64,000 bases of DNA, taken from NCBI RefSeq assembly GCF_000245735.1, contig NZ_AHTH01000039.1, positions 1-64,000 on the forward strand. The letters are read 5' to 3'. Below are positions 1-10,141 of this stretch, one piece after another. The notes beneath the pieces were generated by a model, which saw nothing but the letters and a program-made list of their open reading frames with translations, ran no database searches and had not been told where the DNA came from. The first letter of the stretch is position 1, and each line of letters begins with the position of its first letter. The DNA comes from Alishewanella jeotgali KCTC 22429 (GTDB lineage: Bacteria > Pseudomonadota > Gammaproteobacteria > Enterobacterales > Alteromonadaceae). The translations under genes were made by a program, and so were the position numbers.

Positions 1-27
1 AAAAAACCGGGGGTTGTCATTAATCTG

Positions 28-48
28 AAAGGCGCCGTTGGCGCCTTT
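28..48. terminator. Hairpin downstream of ispB
   Basis: A six-base stem (ggcgcc/ggcgcc) with a three-base loop, flanked by A and T runs, lies about 50 bases past the ispB stop. The flanking AAA/TTT makes it able to work in either direction. The T-run is short on the ispB side, so termination strength is uncertain. Confidence 0.5.
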
Positions 49-98
49 ATGTTTTTGCGGATTCGGTTTGTACTATCACCCTCAAGTGACAGCACCCT

Positions 99-1070
99 TT
101 AGTGACTGCGTGATACAGCGATATCGGCCAATGCTAACAGCGCCTGCTTATAGGGGCTATCCGGCAGTGGTTGCAACGCTAATTGCGCGGCTTTCGCTTC
201 TTGTACTGCTTTGTCACGGGTGTAGTCAAAGGCGCCGGTTTGCTCTAAGGCTGTCATAATTTCGCTAAAGTGCTGCATACCATTGCCCTCGGTAATGGCC
301 TCGCGAATTAATTGTTGCTGCCTTTCGTTACCCATTTTCAACGCATGTAGCAGCGGTAGGGTGGGTTTGCCTTCAGCCAGATCATCACCGATATTTTTGC
401 CCAGCTCTGCAGCATCAGCCTGGTAGTCCAGCACATCATCAATTAGCTGAAAGGCGGTACCCAGATGCATACCGTAGGCCTGCATCGCTTGCTCGATCGC
501 AGCGGGTTGGTCGGAAATGACGGCGGCTAACTGGGTTGCCGCTTCAAATAATTTGGCCGTTTTGCAGTAAATGACCTGCATATAGCTTTGCTCGGTAGTA
601 TCCGGATCATTGACATTCATCAGCTGCAGCACTTCGCCTTCAGCGATAATGTTAGTGGCATCGGCCAGTACCTGCATTACCCGCATACTGTTTAATGACA
701 CCATCATCTGAAACGAGCGGCTATACAGGAAATCACCAACTAATACACTGGCCTGATTGCCGAACAGCGCGTTAGCAGTTTCTTTACCACGGCGCATGGT
801 TGACTCATCCACCACGTCATCGTGCAGCAGGGTCGAGGTGTGAATAAACTCGACGATAGCCGCAACACTAATATGTTGCTGCCCCTGATAACCCAGCGCC
901 CGGGCAGCTAATACCGCCAGTAAAGGGCGTAACCTTTTACCGCCGCTATTGACGATATAGATACCAAGTTGGTTAATCAGCGCCACGTCGGAGCTGAGTT
1001 GAGAGAAGATCTGCTGGTTTACTGCCGTCATATCGGCGGCCGCGAGGCGTTGAATTTCGTCGAGCGTCAT
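99..1070 (-). CDS. ispB: Octaprenyl diphosphate synthase
   Basis: Trans-prenyltransferase that condenses isopentenyl diphosphate onto farnesyl diphosphate to make the C40 side chain of ubiquinone and menaquinone. The 323-residue protein matches the E. coli enzyme in length and along its whole sequence as I recall it. The two aspartate-rich motifs are present: LLHDDVVDESTMRRG (first DDxxD) and LIDDVLDY (second). It diverges from rplU, the same arrangement as in E. coli, with a 217-base shared upstream region. The ATG start gives the usual MTLDEIQRL N-terminus. Identification is firm; the exact chain length of the product is inferred from family membership. Confidence 0.96.
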   Translation of the reverse strand: MTLDEIQRLAAADMTAVNQQIFSQLSSDVALINQLGIYIVNSGGKRLRPLLAVLAARALGYQGQQHISVAAIVEFIHTSTLLHDDVVDESTMRRGKETANALFGNQASVLVGDFLYSRSFQMMVSLNSMRVMQVLADATNIIAEGEVLQLMNVNDPDTTEQSYMQVIYCKTAKLFEAATQLAAVISDQPAAIEQAMQAYGMHLGTAFQLIDDVLDYQADAAELGKNIGDDLAEGKPTLPLLHALKMGNERQQQLIREAITEGNGMQHFSEIMTALEQTGAFDYTRDKAVQEAKAAQLALQPLPDSPYKQALLALADIAVSRSH

Positions 1071-1185
1071 TTGCCAACAACTGCGTTAAGTCTCTGAATG
1101 GCGGCAATTCTACACTAATAGCAGGCTTGGCTAAAATGAAATCTGGATCCTTTTCTGCGTCAGCAGATCTTTTTCATAATTGTGC

Positions 1186-1214
1186 TTGCGGCTGTGGGGG
1201 AAATTGCGTACAAT
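1186..1214 (+). promoter_or_regulatory. Sigma-70 promoter for rplU-rpmA
   Basis: A TTGCGG -35 box (1186-1191) and a TACAAT -10 box (1209-1214) are separated by exactly 17 bases, upstream of rplU. This is a near-consensus housekeeping promoter and the best candidate for driving the ribosomal protein operon. Transcription start would fall near 1221, giving a leader of about 65 bases. Confidence 0.6.
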
Positions 1215-1287
1215 TCGCGCCCTGTGAATTGAATTAACACGCCCCTTTATTTTAACAAGCGATGGCGTGCTTTGTACGGAGTTAACT

Positions 1288-1596
1288 ATGTACGCGGTTT
1301 TCCAAAGTGGTGGCAAACAGCACCGTGTGACGGAAGGTCAGACTCTTCGTCTGGAGAAGTTAGACCTGGAAACAGGCGCAACAATCGAATTTACCCCGTT
1401 GATGATCGCTAACGGCGAAGTTATCAACATCGGTGCCCCTTTAGTTGAAGGTGGTAAAGTAGTAGCGGAAGTGGTCAGCCATGGCCGTGGCGATAAGATC
1501 AAGATCGTCAAGTTCCGTCGTCGTAAGCATTCACGCAAGCAGATGGGCCACCGTCAGTGGTTCACTGAAGTGAAAATCACCAGCATCAGCGCGTAA
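1288..1596 (+). CDS. rplU: 50S ribosomal protein L21
   Basis: Large-subunit ribosomal protein of 102 residues that binds 23S rRNA. The start [14 protein letters not shown] is the universal L21 N-terminus, so the ATG at 1288 is chosen over the in-frame codon 21 bases upstream; a GGAG ribosome binding site precedes it. The basic C-terminal half ([16 protein letters not shown]) is the conserved rRNA-binding part. It leads the rplU-rpmA pair, with 15 bases to the next gene. Confidence 0.98.
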   Translation: MYAVFQSGGKQHRVTEGQTLRLEKLDLETGATIEFTPLMIANGEVINIGAPLVEGGKVVAEVVSHGRGDKIKIVKFRRRKHSRKQMGHRQWFTEVKITSISA

Positions 1597-1611
1597 CAGG
1601 AGTATCGACAC

Positions 1612-1869
1612 ATGGCAAGTAAGAAAGGTGTAGGTAGCACTCGTAACGGTCGCGATTCAGAAGCTAAACGCTTAGGTGTTAAGCGTTTCGGTGGTGAGTC
1701 TGTATTAGCAGGTAACATCATTGTGCGTCAGCGTGGTACTAAGTTCCATGCCGGCAGCAACGTTGGTATCGGTAAAGACCACACTTTATTCGCCTTAACC
1801 GACGGTAAAGTGAAATTCGAAGTGAAAGGCGAACACAACCGTAAGTTCGTTAGCATCGTCAGCGAATAA
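1612..1869 (+). CDS. rpmA: 50S ribosomal protein L27
   Basis: Ribosomal protein of 85 residues whose N-terminal tail reaches the peptidyl transferase centre. It begins [20 protein letters not shown], the standard proteobacterial N-terminus without the cleaved extension seen in Firmicutes. An AGGAG site lies just upstream. It follows rplU directly and is closed by a strong terminator about 20 bases downstream, so rplU-rpmA is a two-gene unit and obg has its own start signals or depends on readthrough. Confidence 0.98.
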   Translation: MASKKGVGSTRNGRDSEAKRLGVKRFGGESVLAGNIIVRQRGTKFHAGSNVGIGKDHTLFALTDGKVKFEVKGEHNRKFVSIVSE

Positions 1870-1887
1870 GCTGCAGATCTTCGAAAG

Positions 1888-1914
1888 AACCCCGCCTGGT
1901 GCGGGGTTTTTTTA
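1888..1914 (+). terminator. Rho-independent terminator after rpmA
   Basis: A seven-base stem (accccgc/gcggggt) with a five-base loop is followed by seven T residues. It ends the rplU-rpmA transcript before obg. Confidence 0.9.
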
Positions 1915-1972
1915 TAAATTTTCCGCACCCCCCGACATAGGTTATACTTGGCTGCATAAGTCAGGTTCCTAA

Positions 1973-3154
<1,182 letters not shown>

Positions 3155-3162
3155 GTCAGACG

Positions 3163-3651
3163 ATGCGGATTTCGATGATAGCCGCGATGGCGCAGCAGCG
3201 GGTGATTGGTTTAAATAACCAAATGCCCTGGCATTTACCCGCTGATTTACAACACTTTAAAAAAGTCACGCTCGGTAAGCCGGTGGTAATGGGGCGTAAG
3301 ACCTTTGAGTCGATTGGCCGGCCCTTACCAGGACGGCGTAATATCGTTATCAGCCGGCAAACGCCACCTGCCGATAGCCCGGTCGAGTGGGTCAGTAGCA
3401 TCGAGCAGGCGTTAGCCTTATTGGCGGAACAGCCGGAAGTGATGATTATTGGCGGTGCCGAGATTTACCGGCAGTGTCTGCCGCTGGCCCAGCGCTTATA
3501 CCTGACTGAAATCGCGCTTGAAACCGCCGGAGACGCCTTTTTCCCAGATTACCGTGCTGCGGGCAACTGGCAGGAGATCGCGCGCGAGGAACATCCACAG
3601 AGCGCAGAGAATCCGCTGGGTTATCGTTTTATTACCCTGGAACGGCAGTAG
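3163..3651 (+). CDS. folA: Dihydrofolate reductase
   Basis: NADPH-dependent reduction of dihydrofolate to tetrahydrofolate, needed for thymidylate and purine synthesis; the target of trimethoprim. The 162-residue protein has the MIAAMAQQRVIGLNNQMPWHLPAD region with the catalytic Asp, and the GRKTFESIGRPLPGR NADPH loop. It lies 8 bases after obg and may be cotranscribed. In E. coli folA sits next to apaH; here a chemoreceptor gene lies between them and folA is convergent with it. Confidence 0.96.
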   Translation: MRISMIAAMAQQRVIGLNNQMPWHLPADLQHFKKVTLGKPVVMGRKTFESIGRPLPGRRNIVISRQTPPADSPVEWVSSIEQALALLAEQPEVMIIGGAEIYRQCLPLAQRLYLTEIALETAGDAFFPDYRAAGNWQEIAREEHPQSAENPLGYRFITLERQ

Positions 3652-3722
3652 GCATTACAGCGTAGTGACTGAGCTACGTTTAAGGCAACAAGCAAGCCGT
3701 CAAATAGCAAAACAGCAAATTA

Positions 3723-3751
3723 AAAAAGGCCAGCATCACGCTGGCCTTTTT
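3723..3751. terminator. Bidirectional terminator between folA and the chemoreceptor gene
   Basis: A twelve-base perfect inverted repeat (3723-3734 with 3740-3751) has A residues on one side and T residues on the other, so it can end both the folA transcript and the convergent chemoreceptor transcript. Confidence 0.88.
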
Positions 3752-3766
3752 GGCGTCTGAGTCAGG

Positions 3767-5776
3767 TTACACTTTAAACTGATCGACTGAACGGCGTAGC
3801 TCTTCCGCCAGCTTCGCCACTTCATGGCTGGAGGCTGAGGTTTGTTCGGCACCTGAAGCAGTTTGTTCGGCGATTGCCACAATAGACTCCAGCAAACCGC
3901 TGATCTCAGCTGATACCTGATGCTGCTCTTTGGCGGCACTGGAAATCTGTTCGCTCATGTCGTGAGCCAGATGTACAGCATGGGTAATCGAATCCAGTGC
4001 TGAGGTGGCGACTTCCGTCTTGGCAACACAATCCTCGGCTTGTTTCTTACCTTTGTTCATCGCTTCTACCGCAGCATGAGCACCGCTTTGCAGCGCCTGG
4101 ATCATCGCCTGAATTTCCTGGGTCGAAGCCTGTGTCTTGCTGGCCAGTGAGCGTACTTCATCGGCCACAACGGCAAAGCCGCGGCCTTGTTCACCGGCCC
4201 GGGCGGCCTCAATGGCGGCGTTTAATGCCAGCAGGTTGGTTTGCTCAGCAATGCCGCGGATCACATCGAGGATGCTACCAATAGAGGCGCTGTCTTTATG
4301 CAGCTTGTTGATCACCTGCGATGCTTGTTCCACTTCGCGCGACAGCTGAGTAATGATAGCTTTGTTTTCCAAAGAAATACCTTTCACCCGTTCAGCTTCT
4401 TTATCGGCATTCTTGATCTCTTTCAGCGCATCATGCGAGCTTTGTAATACACCTTGCGACGTACTACTCATCTCAGTCGTAGCTGTTGCGGCCTGAGTGA
4501 CCTGAGATTTTTGCTCGCGAATTGCCTGTGTCGTTTGCATCGTAATAGCTGAGGTTTCTTCTGAGGCCGCGGCCAGCTGGGTTGAACGCGAGATAATACC
4601 CTGAATTAGTTGCTGCAGACTCTGGTTAACCTTATTGATATTGCGAGCCAGATCACCAAACTCATCCTGGCTGCGATCGTCCAGCTTCTGTGTCAGGTCA
4701 CCTGAGGCAACTACACTTAGCATGGCGTTGACTTTTTCCAGCGGCTTAACAATCGCAAACACGGTACGGTAGGCAATAAAGACCGCGATCAGCACAGAAA
4801 ACAGCATGACGATAAAGATAGCGGTGACGGCATTGCTAACACTGCTACGGCTTTGCTCCTGAATTTCTGCCGCTACCCGGGTGCTTTGGTTCAATAAAGC
4901 ATTCAGACGGGTGATCGCCATGCTGGTTTGTTCGTCCGCTTGTTGCAGCAGCTGTGACGCTCGGGTTTTGCCCTGCAAAAACTGCATTTTCAGGGCGGGT
5001 ATGCCTTGGCTGGCATCTAATAACTGGACTACGTCTTGTAGTTTATCGGCCAGCTCTTGTGGCATGGCAACCTGTGACGCCTCGCTCAGCATAACTTGCA
5101 GCTGGGTTTCTAAGTCCTGTAACCGGAATGCAATATCATTATTGATAGTACTGGCGGTATTGTCATTGCTGGTGCGGTTCAAATCCACTACCACGCTGAT
5201 CAGACTATTAATCCCGGTCTCCATTTGTGTCGCAGCCTGATAAGCACGTGGAAAGCGGTTGCGCACATTGCTTAAGTCAGTAAAATCGAGCAGTAAGGAC
5301 GCCATATCATCAGCATGCCCTTCCAGCTCGGCCATTTTGCTGTCGATGCTGCTTTGTAACTGAAGGTTTTGTGCCAGTTGATCAAATAACTGATTCGAAA
5401 GTGGGATAAAGGCGTCAAAGGCTGCCGCAACAGGTTGTGTCGCTTCCCGCAGGCGTTGTTGTTGCTGTACTGCTTTGTTAAGCTCTGCGGCAGCGGTCGA
5501 ATAAGCGCGTTGTTCAGCAGCAAATTGCTCGCGCAGGCTGCTAATCTGTTCGTTGGTCGGTGCATTAAAGGCTTGCAGACTGATTTTACTCATCAGCACA
5601 AACTCGCTCTTCATTAACGCACTGTTTTCTAAAGCCGGGATTGAAACATTGTTTACTTCGGCGGTAGAGGAACTAATGCTGCTCAGTTGCGAGTAGGCGG
5701 TAAAGCCAATAATCAGCAACAGCAAGGTTATCACACTGAAACCGCCAACTACCCTTAGTTTTACGGTCAACTTCAT
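3767..5776 (-). CDS. Methyl-accepting chemotaxis protein
   Basis: Membrane chemoreceptor of 669 residues that would signal through CheW/CheA. Order of parts: a first membrane helix (about residues 9-31), a periplasmic sensing region of about 280 residues with helical character, a second membrane helix (about 314-336), HAMP, then the cytoplasmic signalling domain with the hallmark hairpin tip ([19 protein letters not shown] followed by [19 protein letters not shown]). No CheR-binding pentapeptide is visible; the protein ends DQFKV. No che genes are nearby, so it is an orphan receptor whose ligand cannot be read from sequence. It sits between apaH and folA, which are adjacent in E. coli. Confidence 0.94.
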   Translation of the reverse strand: MKLTVKLRVVGGFSVITLLLLIIGFTAYSQLSSISSSTAEVNNVSIPALENSALMKSEFVLMSKISLQAFNAPTNEQISSLREQFAAEQRAYSTAAAELNKAVQQQQRLREATQPVAAAFDAFIPLSNQLFDQLAQNLQLQSSIDSKMAELEGHADDMASLLLDFTDLSNVRNRFPRAYQAATQMETGINSLISVVVDLNRTSNDNTASTINNDIAFRLQDLETQLQVMLSEASQVAMPQELADKLQDVVQLLDASQGIPALKMQFLQGKTRASQLLQQADEQTSMAITRLNALLNQSTRVAAEIQEQSRSSVSNAVTAIFIVMLFSVLIAVFIAYRTVFAIVKPLEKVNAMLSVVASGDLTQKLDDRSQDEFGDLARNINKVNQSLQQLIQGIISRSTQLAAASEETSAITMQTTQAIREQKSQVTQAATATTEMSSTSQGVLQSSHDALKEIKNADKEAERVKGISLENKAIITQLSREVEQASQVINKLHKDSASIGSILDVIRGIAEQTNLLALNAAIEAARAGEQGRGFAVVADEVRSLASKTQASTQEIQAMIQALQSGAHAAVEAMNKGKKQAEDCVAKTEVATSALDSITHAVHLAHDMSEQISSAAKEQHQVSAEISGLLESIVAIAEQTASGAEQTSASSHEVAKLAEELRRSVDQFKV

Positions 5777-5861
5777 AACAACTCCAGTTTGATCGAATTA
5801 TGTGGTCGGACTGTACTGTCTTATGCAGCAAAGACGGGGCCGAGTGGCCAAGCCTAACCTA

Positions 5862-6668
5862 TTATTGTTGTTCTGCTCTGACACTATAACGTTGTCTGCT
5901 TTCAACGCAATAGGCGGTCAGTAGATTTCCCCATACACAACCTGTGTCCAGCGCCTGAATATCGGCTATCGGACTTTGACCGTTGAGCGCGGCCCAGTGG
6001 CCGAATAATAACTCAGGATGAGGTTTATTGCGCCAGAATTCGTACCAGGGTACCAAATCCGGTTGATTTTCTGGCGCAGCCTTGCTGGATAGCTCTAGTG
6101 CGCCGTCGGGATGGCAAAAGCGCATCCGGGTGCAGGCGTTAATGGTATAGCGCCAGCGTTGCTCTTCAGTTTGGGCATCTGCCCAGCGTGCCGGTAAGTT
6201 ACCGTACATGGCTGCGAGTAGTGGCACGGGATCTTGCTGTAACTGCCGGGAAACGTCGGCGCAGGCGCTAATTGCCGTCGGTAGGTCCCAGTCCGGGGCC
6301 AGGCCGGCATGTAACATCCAATAGGTATCCTCTGGCCCGCGTTGTAATAAGGGTTGTTGACATAGCCAACGCACCAGTTCTGCTAAGTCCGGCGCTGCCA
6401 GCAGCGCCTCCAGCTTATCGGCGGCTTTAATTTTGCCATAGCCATAATAGTGGGCAATAAAGTTCAGGTCATGGTTACCCAGTACGACCCGGGCGCCACT
6501 GCCCAGTTGCTTAACAAAGCGCAGGCAGGCTAAGGAATCAGGACCGCGGGCGATCAGGTCACCACAGAACCATAAGCTGTCCTGCGCCGGTTGATAATTC
6601 AGCGCTGCCAGCAGGCGCTGCAGCGGTTCAAAGCAACCTTGTAAATCGCCGATAACGTAGGTAGCCAT
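5862..6668 (-). CDS. apaH: Bis(5'-nucleosyl)-tetraphosphatase, symmetrical
   Basis: Metallophosphatase that hydrolyses Ap4A to two ADP and also removes Np4 caps from RNA. The 268-residue protein has the phosphoesterase motifs GDLQGC, FCGDLIARGPDS and LGNHDLN in the N-terminal half. It is the last gene of the lptD-surA-pdxA-rsmA-apaG-apaH operon and its start overlaps the end of apaG by one base. Length and order match E. coli. Confidence 0.96.
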   Translation of the reverse strand: MATYVIGDLQGCFEPLQRLLAALNYQPAQDSLWFCGDLIARGPDSLACLRFVKQLGSGARVVLGNHDLNFIAHYYGYGKIKAADKLEALLAAPDLAELVRWLCQQPLLQRGPEDTYWMLHAGLAPDWDLPTAISACADVSRQLQQDPVPLLAAMYGNLPARWADAQTEEQRWRYTINACTRMRFCHPDGALELSSKAAPENQPDLVPWYEFWRNKPHPELLFGHWAALNGQSPIADIQALDTGCVWGNLLTAYCVESRQRYSVRAEQQ

Positions 6669-7045
6669 CAGTTCAGCGCGTGCGGCATGGCCAGTCGGAA
6701 CAGCGGGATAGGGGTTTGAAAGGGGTGTTTGGCAGCATCAATCACTTCGTAGTAACCCTGCATAGTGCCGACAGGGGTTTCTAATACTGCACCACTGGTA
6801 TAGCTGTAGGTTTCACCCGGTTGCAGCTCCGGCTGTACCCCGATCACCCCGTCACCGGCGACCTCAGTTTGTTTACCGTTGCCATCGGTGATCAGCCAGT
6901 AGCGTCGCAGCAGCTGCACTGGCAGGCTGCTGTGATTGGTAATATTGACACAGTAAGCAAACACATAACGTTGTTCGGCGGGATCAGACTGAGCGCCAAG
7001 ATAAAAACTGTCTACCGAAACCTTGACCTGATGTTCAGCTTGCAT
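6668..7045 (-). CDS. apaG: ApaG, Fn3-like domain protein (Co2+/Mg2+ efflux-associated)
   Basis: Small beta-sandwich protein of 125 residues with the conserved [20 protein letters not shown] region and the GxPVGTMxGxY motif ([15 protein letters not shown]). Its biochemical role is unsettled; mutants in other bacteria are linked to cobalt resistance. The ATG at 7045 is chosen over an upstream in-frame start because it gives the usual [14 protein letters not shown]-terminus. It overlaps the end of rsmA by 11 bases and touches apaH, implying translational coupling. Confidence 0.94.
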   Translation of the reverse strand: MQAEHQVKVSVDSFYLGAQSDPAEQRYVFAYCVNITNHSSLPVQLLRRYWLITDGNGKQTEVAGDGVIGVQPELQPGETYSYTSGAVLETPVGTMQGYYEVIDAAKHPFQTPIPLFRLAMPHALN

Positions 7046-7853
7046 CCGTCTTTTCCTGTGTCGCCAGCCACTGCGCAACGCGGATAAAGTCAGTAACTGG
7101 AAGTTGCTCGGGTCTTAACCCCGGGTTGATGCCCAGGGCTTCAATTTGTTCAGCAGTGGCGAAATTACTGAAGCCATTGCGCAGTGTTTTACGGCGCTGA
7201 TTAAAGGCTTCCAGACAAACCCGGTTTAGGATGGCCGGGTCAACGGCGGCCCGCTCAGCTTTGGGGAAAGGGATCAGGCGTACCACTGCAGAATCGACTT
7301 TCGGCGCCGGCTTAAAGGCGCCTGGCCCCACCTGCACGACCGGCAGTGCCTTGCAATAGTACTGTGTCATCACACTGAGGCGACCATAGTCCTTACCCCC
7401 ATGGCTGGCCGTCATCCGATCTACCACTTCCTTTTGTAGCATAAAGTGCATGTTTTCAATTTCATCCGCGAATTCAAACAGATGAAACAGTAAAGGAGTT
7501 GAAATATTGTATGGCAGGTTACCAAAGACTTTGAGTTTTTGTCCGGGCTGAATTAACTGGCGAAAATCAAACTTCATGGCATCAGCCTGAAAGATTTGCA
7601 GTTTGTCAGCAAGGGTAGGGTGTTGGCGCAGACGCTCAGCCAGATCGCGATCCAGCTCTACCACTGTAAGTTTTCCTGCCGCCTCAGCAACCGGTTCCGT
7701 CAGCGCACCCAGACCTGGCCCAATTTCGACCAGCAGATCTGTGCTTTTCGGTGCTATCGCTTTGACGATTCTGCCAATGACCTGAGGGTCATGTAAAAAG
7801 TTTTGGCCAAAGCGTTTGCGGGCGCGGTGGCCCTGATGAATATTGTCAGTCAT
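7035..7853 (-). CDS. rsmA: 16S rRNA (adenine1518/1519-N6,N6)-dimethyltransferase
   Basis: KsgA-type enzyme that dimethylates two adjacent adenines in helix 45 of 16S rRNA late in 30S assembly. The 272-residue protein has the start [11 protein letters not shown] typical of the family, the SAM-binding motif [13 protein letters not shown] and the catalytic NLPYNIS motif. The start at 7853 gives this N-terminus; longer in-frame extension would run into pdxA coding sequence. It overlaps pdxA by 8 bases and apaG by 11, so the operon is tightly coupled. Confidence 0.96.
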   Translation of the reverse strand: MTDNIHQGHRARKRFGQNFLHDPQVIGRIVKAIAPKSTDLLVEIGPGLGALTEPVAEAAGKLTVVELDRDLAERLRQHPTLADKLQIFQADAMKFDFRQLIQPGQKLKVFGNLPYNISTPLLFHLFEFADEIENMHFMLQKEVVDRMTASHGGKDYGRLSVMTQYYCKALPVVQVGPGAFKPAPKVDSAVVRLIPFPKAERAAVDPAILNRVCLEAFNQRRKTLRNGFSNFATAEQIEALGINPGLRPEQLPVTDFIRVAQWLATQEKTDAS

Positions 7854-8841
7854 GATTATCCAGGGTGCGTTGTGCCAGTTGGATGGCTTCTCTGACAGCA
7901 TGAAACAAGCTGCCAGGATCGGCTTTGCCGCTGCCAGCCAGATCCAGGGCGGTACCATGATCGACAGAGGTCCGGATCAGGGGTAAGCCCAGGCTGATAT
8001 TTACTGAGCGGCCAAAGCCTTTGTATTTCAGAACCGGTAACCCCTGATCGTGATACATGGCCAACACGGCATCGGCATCGTTCAGATATTTGGGTTGAAA
8101 CAGGGTATCGGCGGGTAGCGGGCCGAACAGTTGCATCCCGGTCGAGCGCAGCTCATTTAATGCCGGGATAATCACATCAATTTCTTCGCGGCCCAGATGA
8201 CCACCTTCACCGGCGTGTGGATTTAAGCCGCACACATAAATTTTCGGTTCAGGGATGCCAAATTTCTGCTGCAGATCCTGATGCAAAATGGTCAGCACTT
8301 TTAATAAACGTTCACGGGTAATGGCTTTGGCAACATAGGCCAGTGGAATATGGGTGGTAGCCAGTGCCACTCTTAAACCTTCAGTGGCCAGCATCATCAC
8401 CACATAAGGGGTGTTGGATTGCTGGGCAAAGAACTCGGTATGGCCGCTAAAAGCAATACCCGCTTGATTGATAATACCTTTGTGCACTGGTCCGGTGACG
8501 ATGGCAGCGACCTCTCCCGCGATCACCATTGCGCCGGCTGCTGTTAAGGTCTCGACAACATAGTTGCCATTGGCAGCATTGAGCTCGCCAGGAACGACGG
8601 CAGCGGCCAGCGGAAAATCCCGAACTGTCAGCGTGCCTGCTGCCTGTGGTTTCGCAGCTACAGCCGCATCAAAGGGTAAAAACTGTACCTGCAAACCCAG
8701 TTGCTGTGCGCGGTCGCGCAGCAGCTGCAGGTTAGCGCAAACAACCAACTCAACCGGCCAGGCCTGTTGTGCCAACGCCAGTACCAGATCTGGACCTATA
8801 CCGGCGGGTTCACCGGGGGTTATTGCCAGGCGCAAGGTCAT
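7846..8841 (-). CDS. pdxA: 4-hydroxythreonine-4-phosphate dehydrogenase
   Basis: NAD-dependent oxidation of 4-phosphohydroxy-L-threonine in the DXP-dependent pyridoxal phosphate pathway. The 331-residue protein starts [19 protein letters not shown], which includes the conserved [10 protein letters not shown] signature. Metal-binding histidines are seen in GHTEFFAQQ, in [11 protein letters not shown] and in [16 protein letters not shown]. The start codon overlaps the surA stop by one base (ATGA), as in many gammaproteobacteria. Confidence 0.96.
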   Translation of the reverse strand: MTLRLAITPGEPAGIGPDLVLALAQQAWPVELVVCANLQLLRDRAQQLGLQVQFLPFDAAVAAKPQAAGTLTVRDFPLAAAVVPGELNAANGNYVVETLTAAGAMVIAGEVAAIVTGPVHKGIINQAGIAFSGHTEFFAQQSNTPYVVMMLATEGLRVALATTHIPLAYVAKAITRERLLKVLTILHQDLQQKFGIPEPKIYVCGLNPHAGEGGHLGREEIDVIIPALNELRSTGMQLFGPLPADTLFQPKYLNDADAVLAMYHDQGLPVLKYKGFGRSVNISLGLPLIRTSVDHGTALDLAGSGKADPGSLFHAVREAIQLAQRTLDNHD

Positions 8842-10130
8842 CAGTTGTCAGCCAGAACTTCAATATAGGCTTCATCACGCAGTTCGCGCAGGAAGCTGGT
8901 GGACTCCTCGTTGAAACGGCGGTTGAAGATCATCCGGTATACCTGCTCTCTCTTACGATCGGCAGTGGCATCCACAGTACGACGATCCAACAGTTGCGCA
9001 ATATGCCAACCGTGTTCGGTACGGAAGGGTTCACTGATTTCATTTAATTGCAACCGGTTCAGGGTATCGCGGAACGCGGGTACGTAAACATCAGGTTCAC
9101 TCCAACCGAGTTCGCCACCGTTTAGTTTCGAGCCTGGGTCTTCAGAATGTTGTTTCGCCATCTCGGCAAAGTCTGCTTCACCAGCCTGCACCTTTTGTAA
9201 AATATCGAGCAGCAGGTTACGGGCTCGTTCTTCACTGACAATAATCGAAGGCTTCACCAGGATATGCCGGGCTTTAACTTCCAGTAGTTCAGTTACGTTT
9301 TCACCGCGGATATCAAAAATCGTCAGGATATGAAAACCCGCGCCGGAGCGCAGCGGACCAACCAAATCACCTCTTTTACGACCACGGATCGCTTCAGAAA
9401 ATAGGGTTGGCATTTCATTGACGCCCATCCAATCTAACTCGCCGCCTTCAAGAGCGTTAGCGGCACTGGATGAGGCAATGGCAATCCGGCGGAAATCACT
9501 ACCGTCACGTAATAATTTAACAATTTGCTCGGCACGCTCGCGTGCTTCATTGGTTTGCTCGGTCGTTGCCTGGCTCGGGATGGCAATCAGGATATGGCCC
9601 AGTTTGTACTGTTCATTAATGGCACCCTGTTCTTCCATCAGTTTCAGCAGGTTATCGACTTCTTGCGGGCTGATATAGATCCGGCGTTGTACGTTAGCCC
9701 GCAGTACCTCGTTGGTAATAATTTCTTCGCGTACCTTTTCCCGGAAGCGTTCATAGTTACCTTCCTCTGCCGTTACACGTTGGCGAAATTGCTCCAAAGT
9801 CATATTTTCGTCTTGGGCGATATTGCGAATAGTGTCGTCCAACTGGGCGTCAGAAATCTGCAACCCCATGCGCTGTGCCATTTGCAGTTGCAAACTGTTC
9901 ATAATCAGACGTTCAGTAGCTTGAGTACGTAATGCCTGATCTGAGGGCAAGGTTTGACCTTGTGCTCGTGCATTGCGTTTTACTCGCTCAACAATCTCAT
10001 CAATGTCGGTTTTTAAAATTACGCCATTATCGACAATAGCTGCTACCCGGTCGACTTCCCGTTCGGCAGCACAGAGCGCCAAACTGGCAGCACCAAGCAT
10101 AAAAGCACAGATAAGTTGTTGTAACTTCAT
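8841..10130 (-). CDS. surA: Periplasmic chaperone and peptidyl-prolyl isomerase SurA
   Basis: Periplasmic chaperone that escorts outer-membrane proteins, including LptD, to the BAM complex. The 429-residue protein has a signal peptide ([17 protein letters not shown]), an N-terminal chaperone domain starting [13 protein letters not shown], and two parvulin domains (about residues 172-275 and 284-383, each with the GGELDWM or GGELGWS motif). It lies between lptD and pdxA, and the coupling with its client LptD is the usual arrangement. Confidence 0.96.
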   Translation of the reverse strand: MKLQQLICAFMLGAASLALCAAEREVDRVAAIVDNGVILKTDIDEIVERVKRNARAQGQTLPSDQALRTQATERLIMNSLQLQMAQRMGLQISDAQLDDTIRNIAQDENMTLEQFRQRVTAEEGNYERFREKVREEIITNEVLRANVQRRIYISPQEVDNLLKLMEEQGAINEQYKLGHILIAIPSQATTEQTNEARERAEQIVKLLRDGSDFRRIAIASSSAANALEGGELDWMGVNEMPTLFSEAIRGRKRGDLVGPLRSGAGFHILTIFDIRGENVTELLEVKARHILVKPSIIVSEERARNLLLDILQKVQAGEADFAEMAKQHSEDPGSKLNGGELGWSEPDVYVPAFRDTLNRLQLNEISEPFRTEHGWHIAQLLDRRTVDATADRKREQVYRMIFNRRFNEESTSFLRELRDEAYIEVLADN

Positions 10131-10141
10131 AAATTCCTACA

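Noticed and set aside
38-259. Possible 73-residue protein on the plus strand
   Set aside because: It lies mostly antisense to the end of ispB, has no ribosome binding site and no protein-like pattern.
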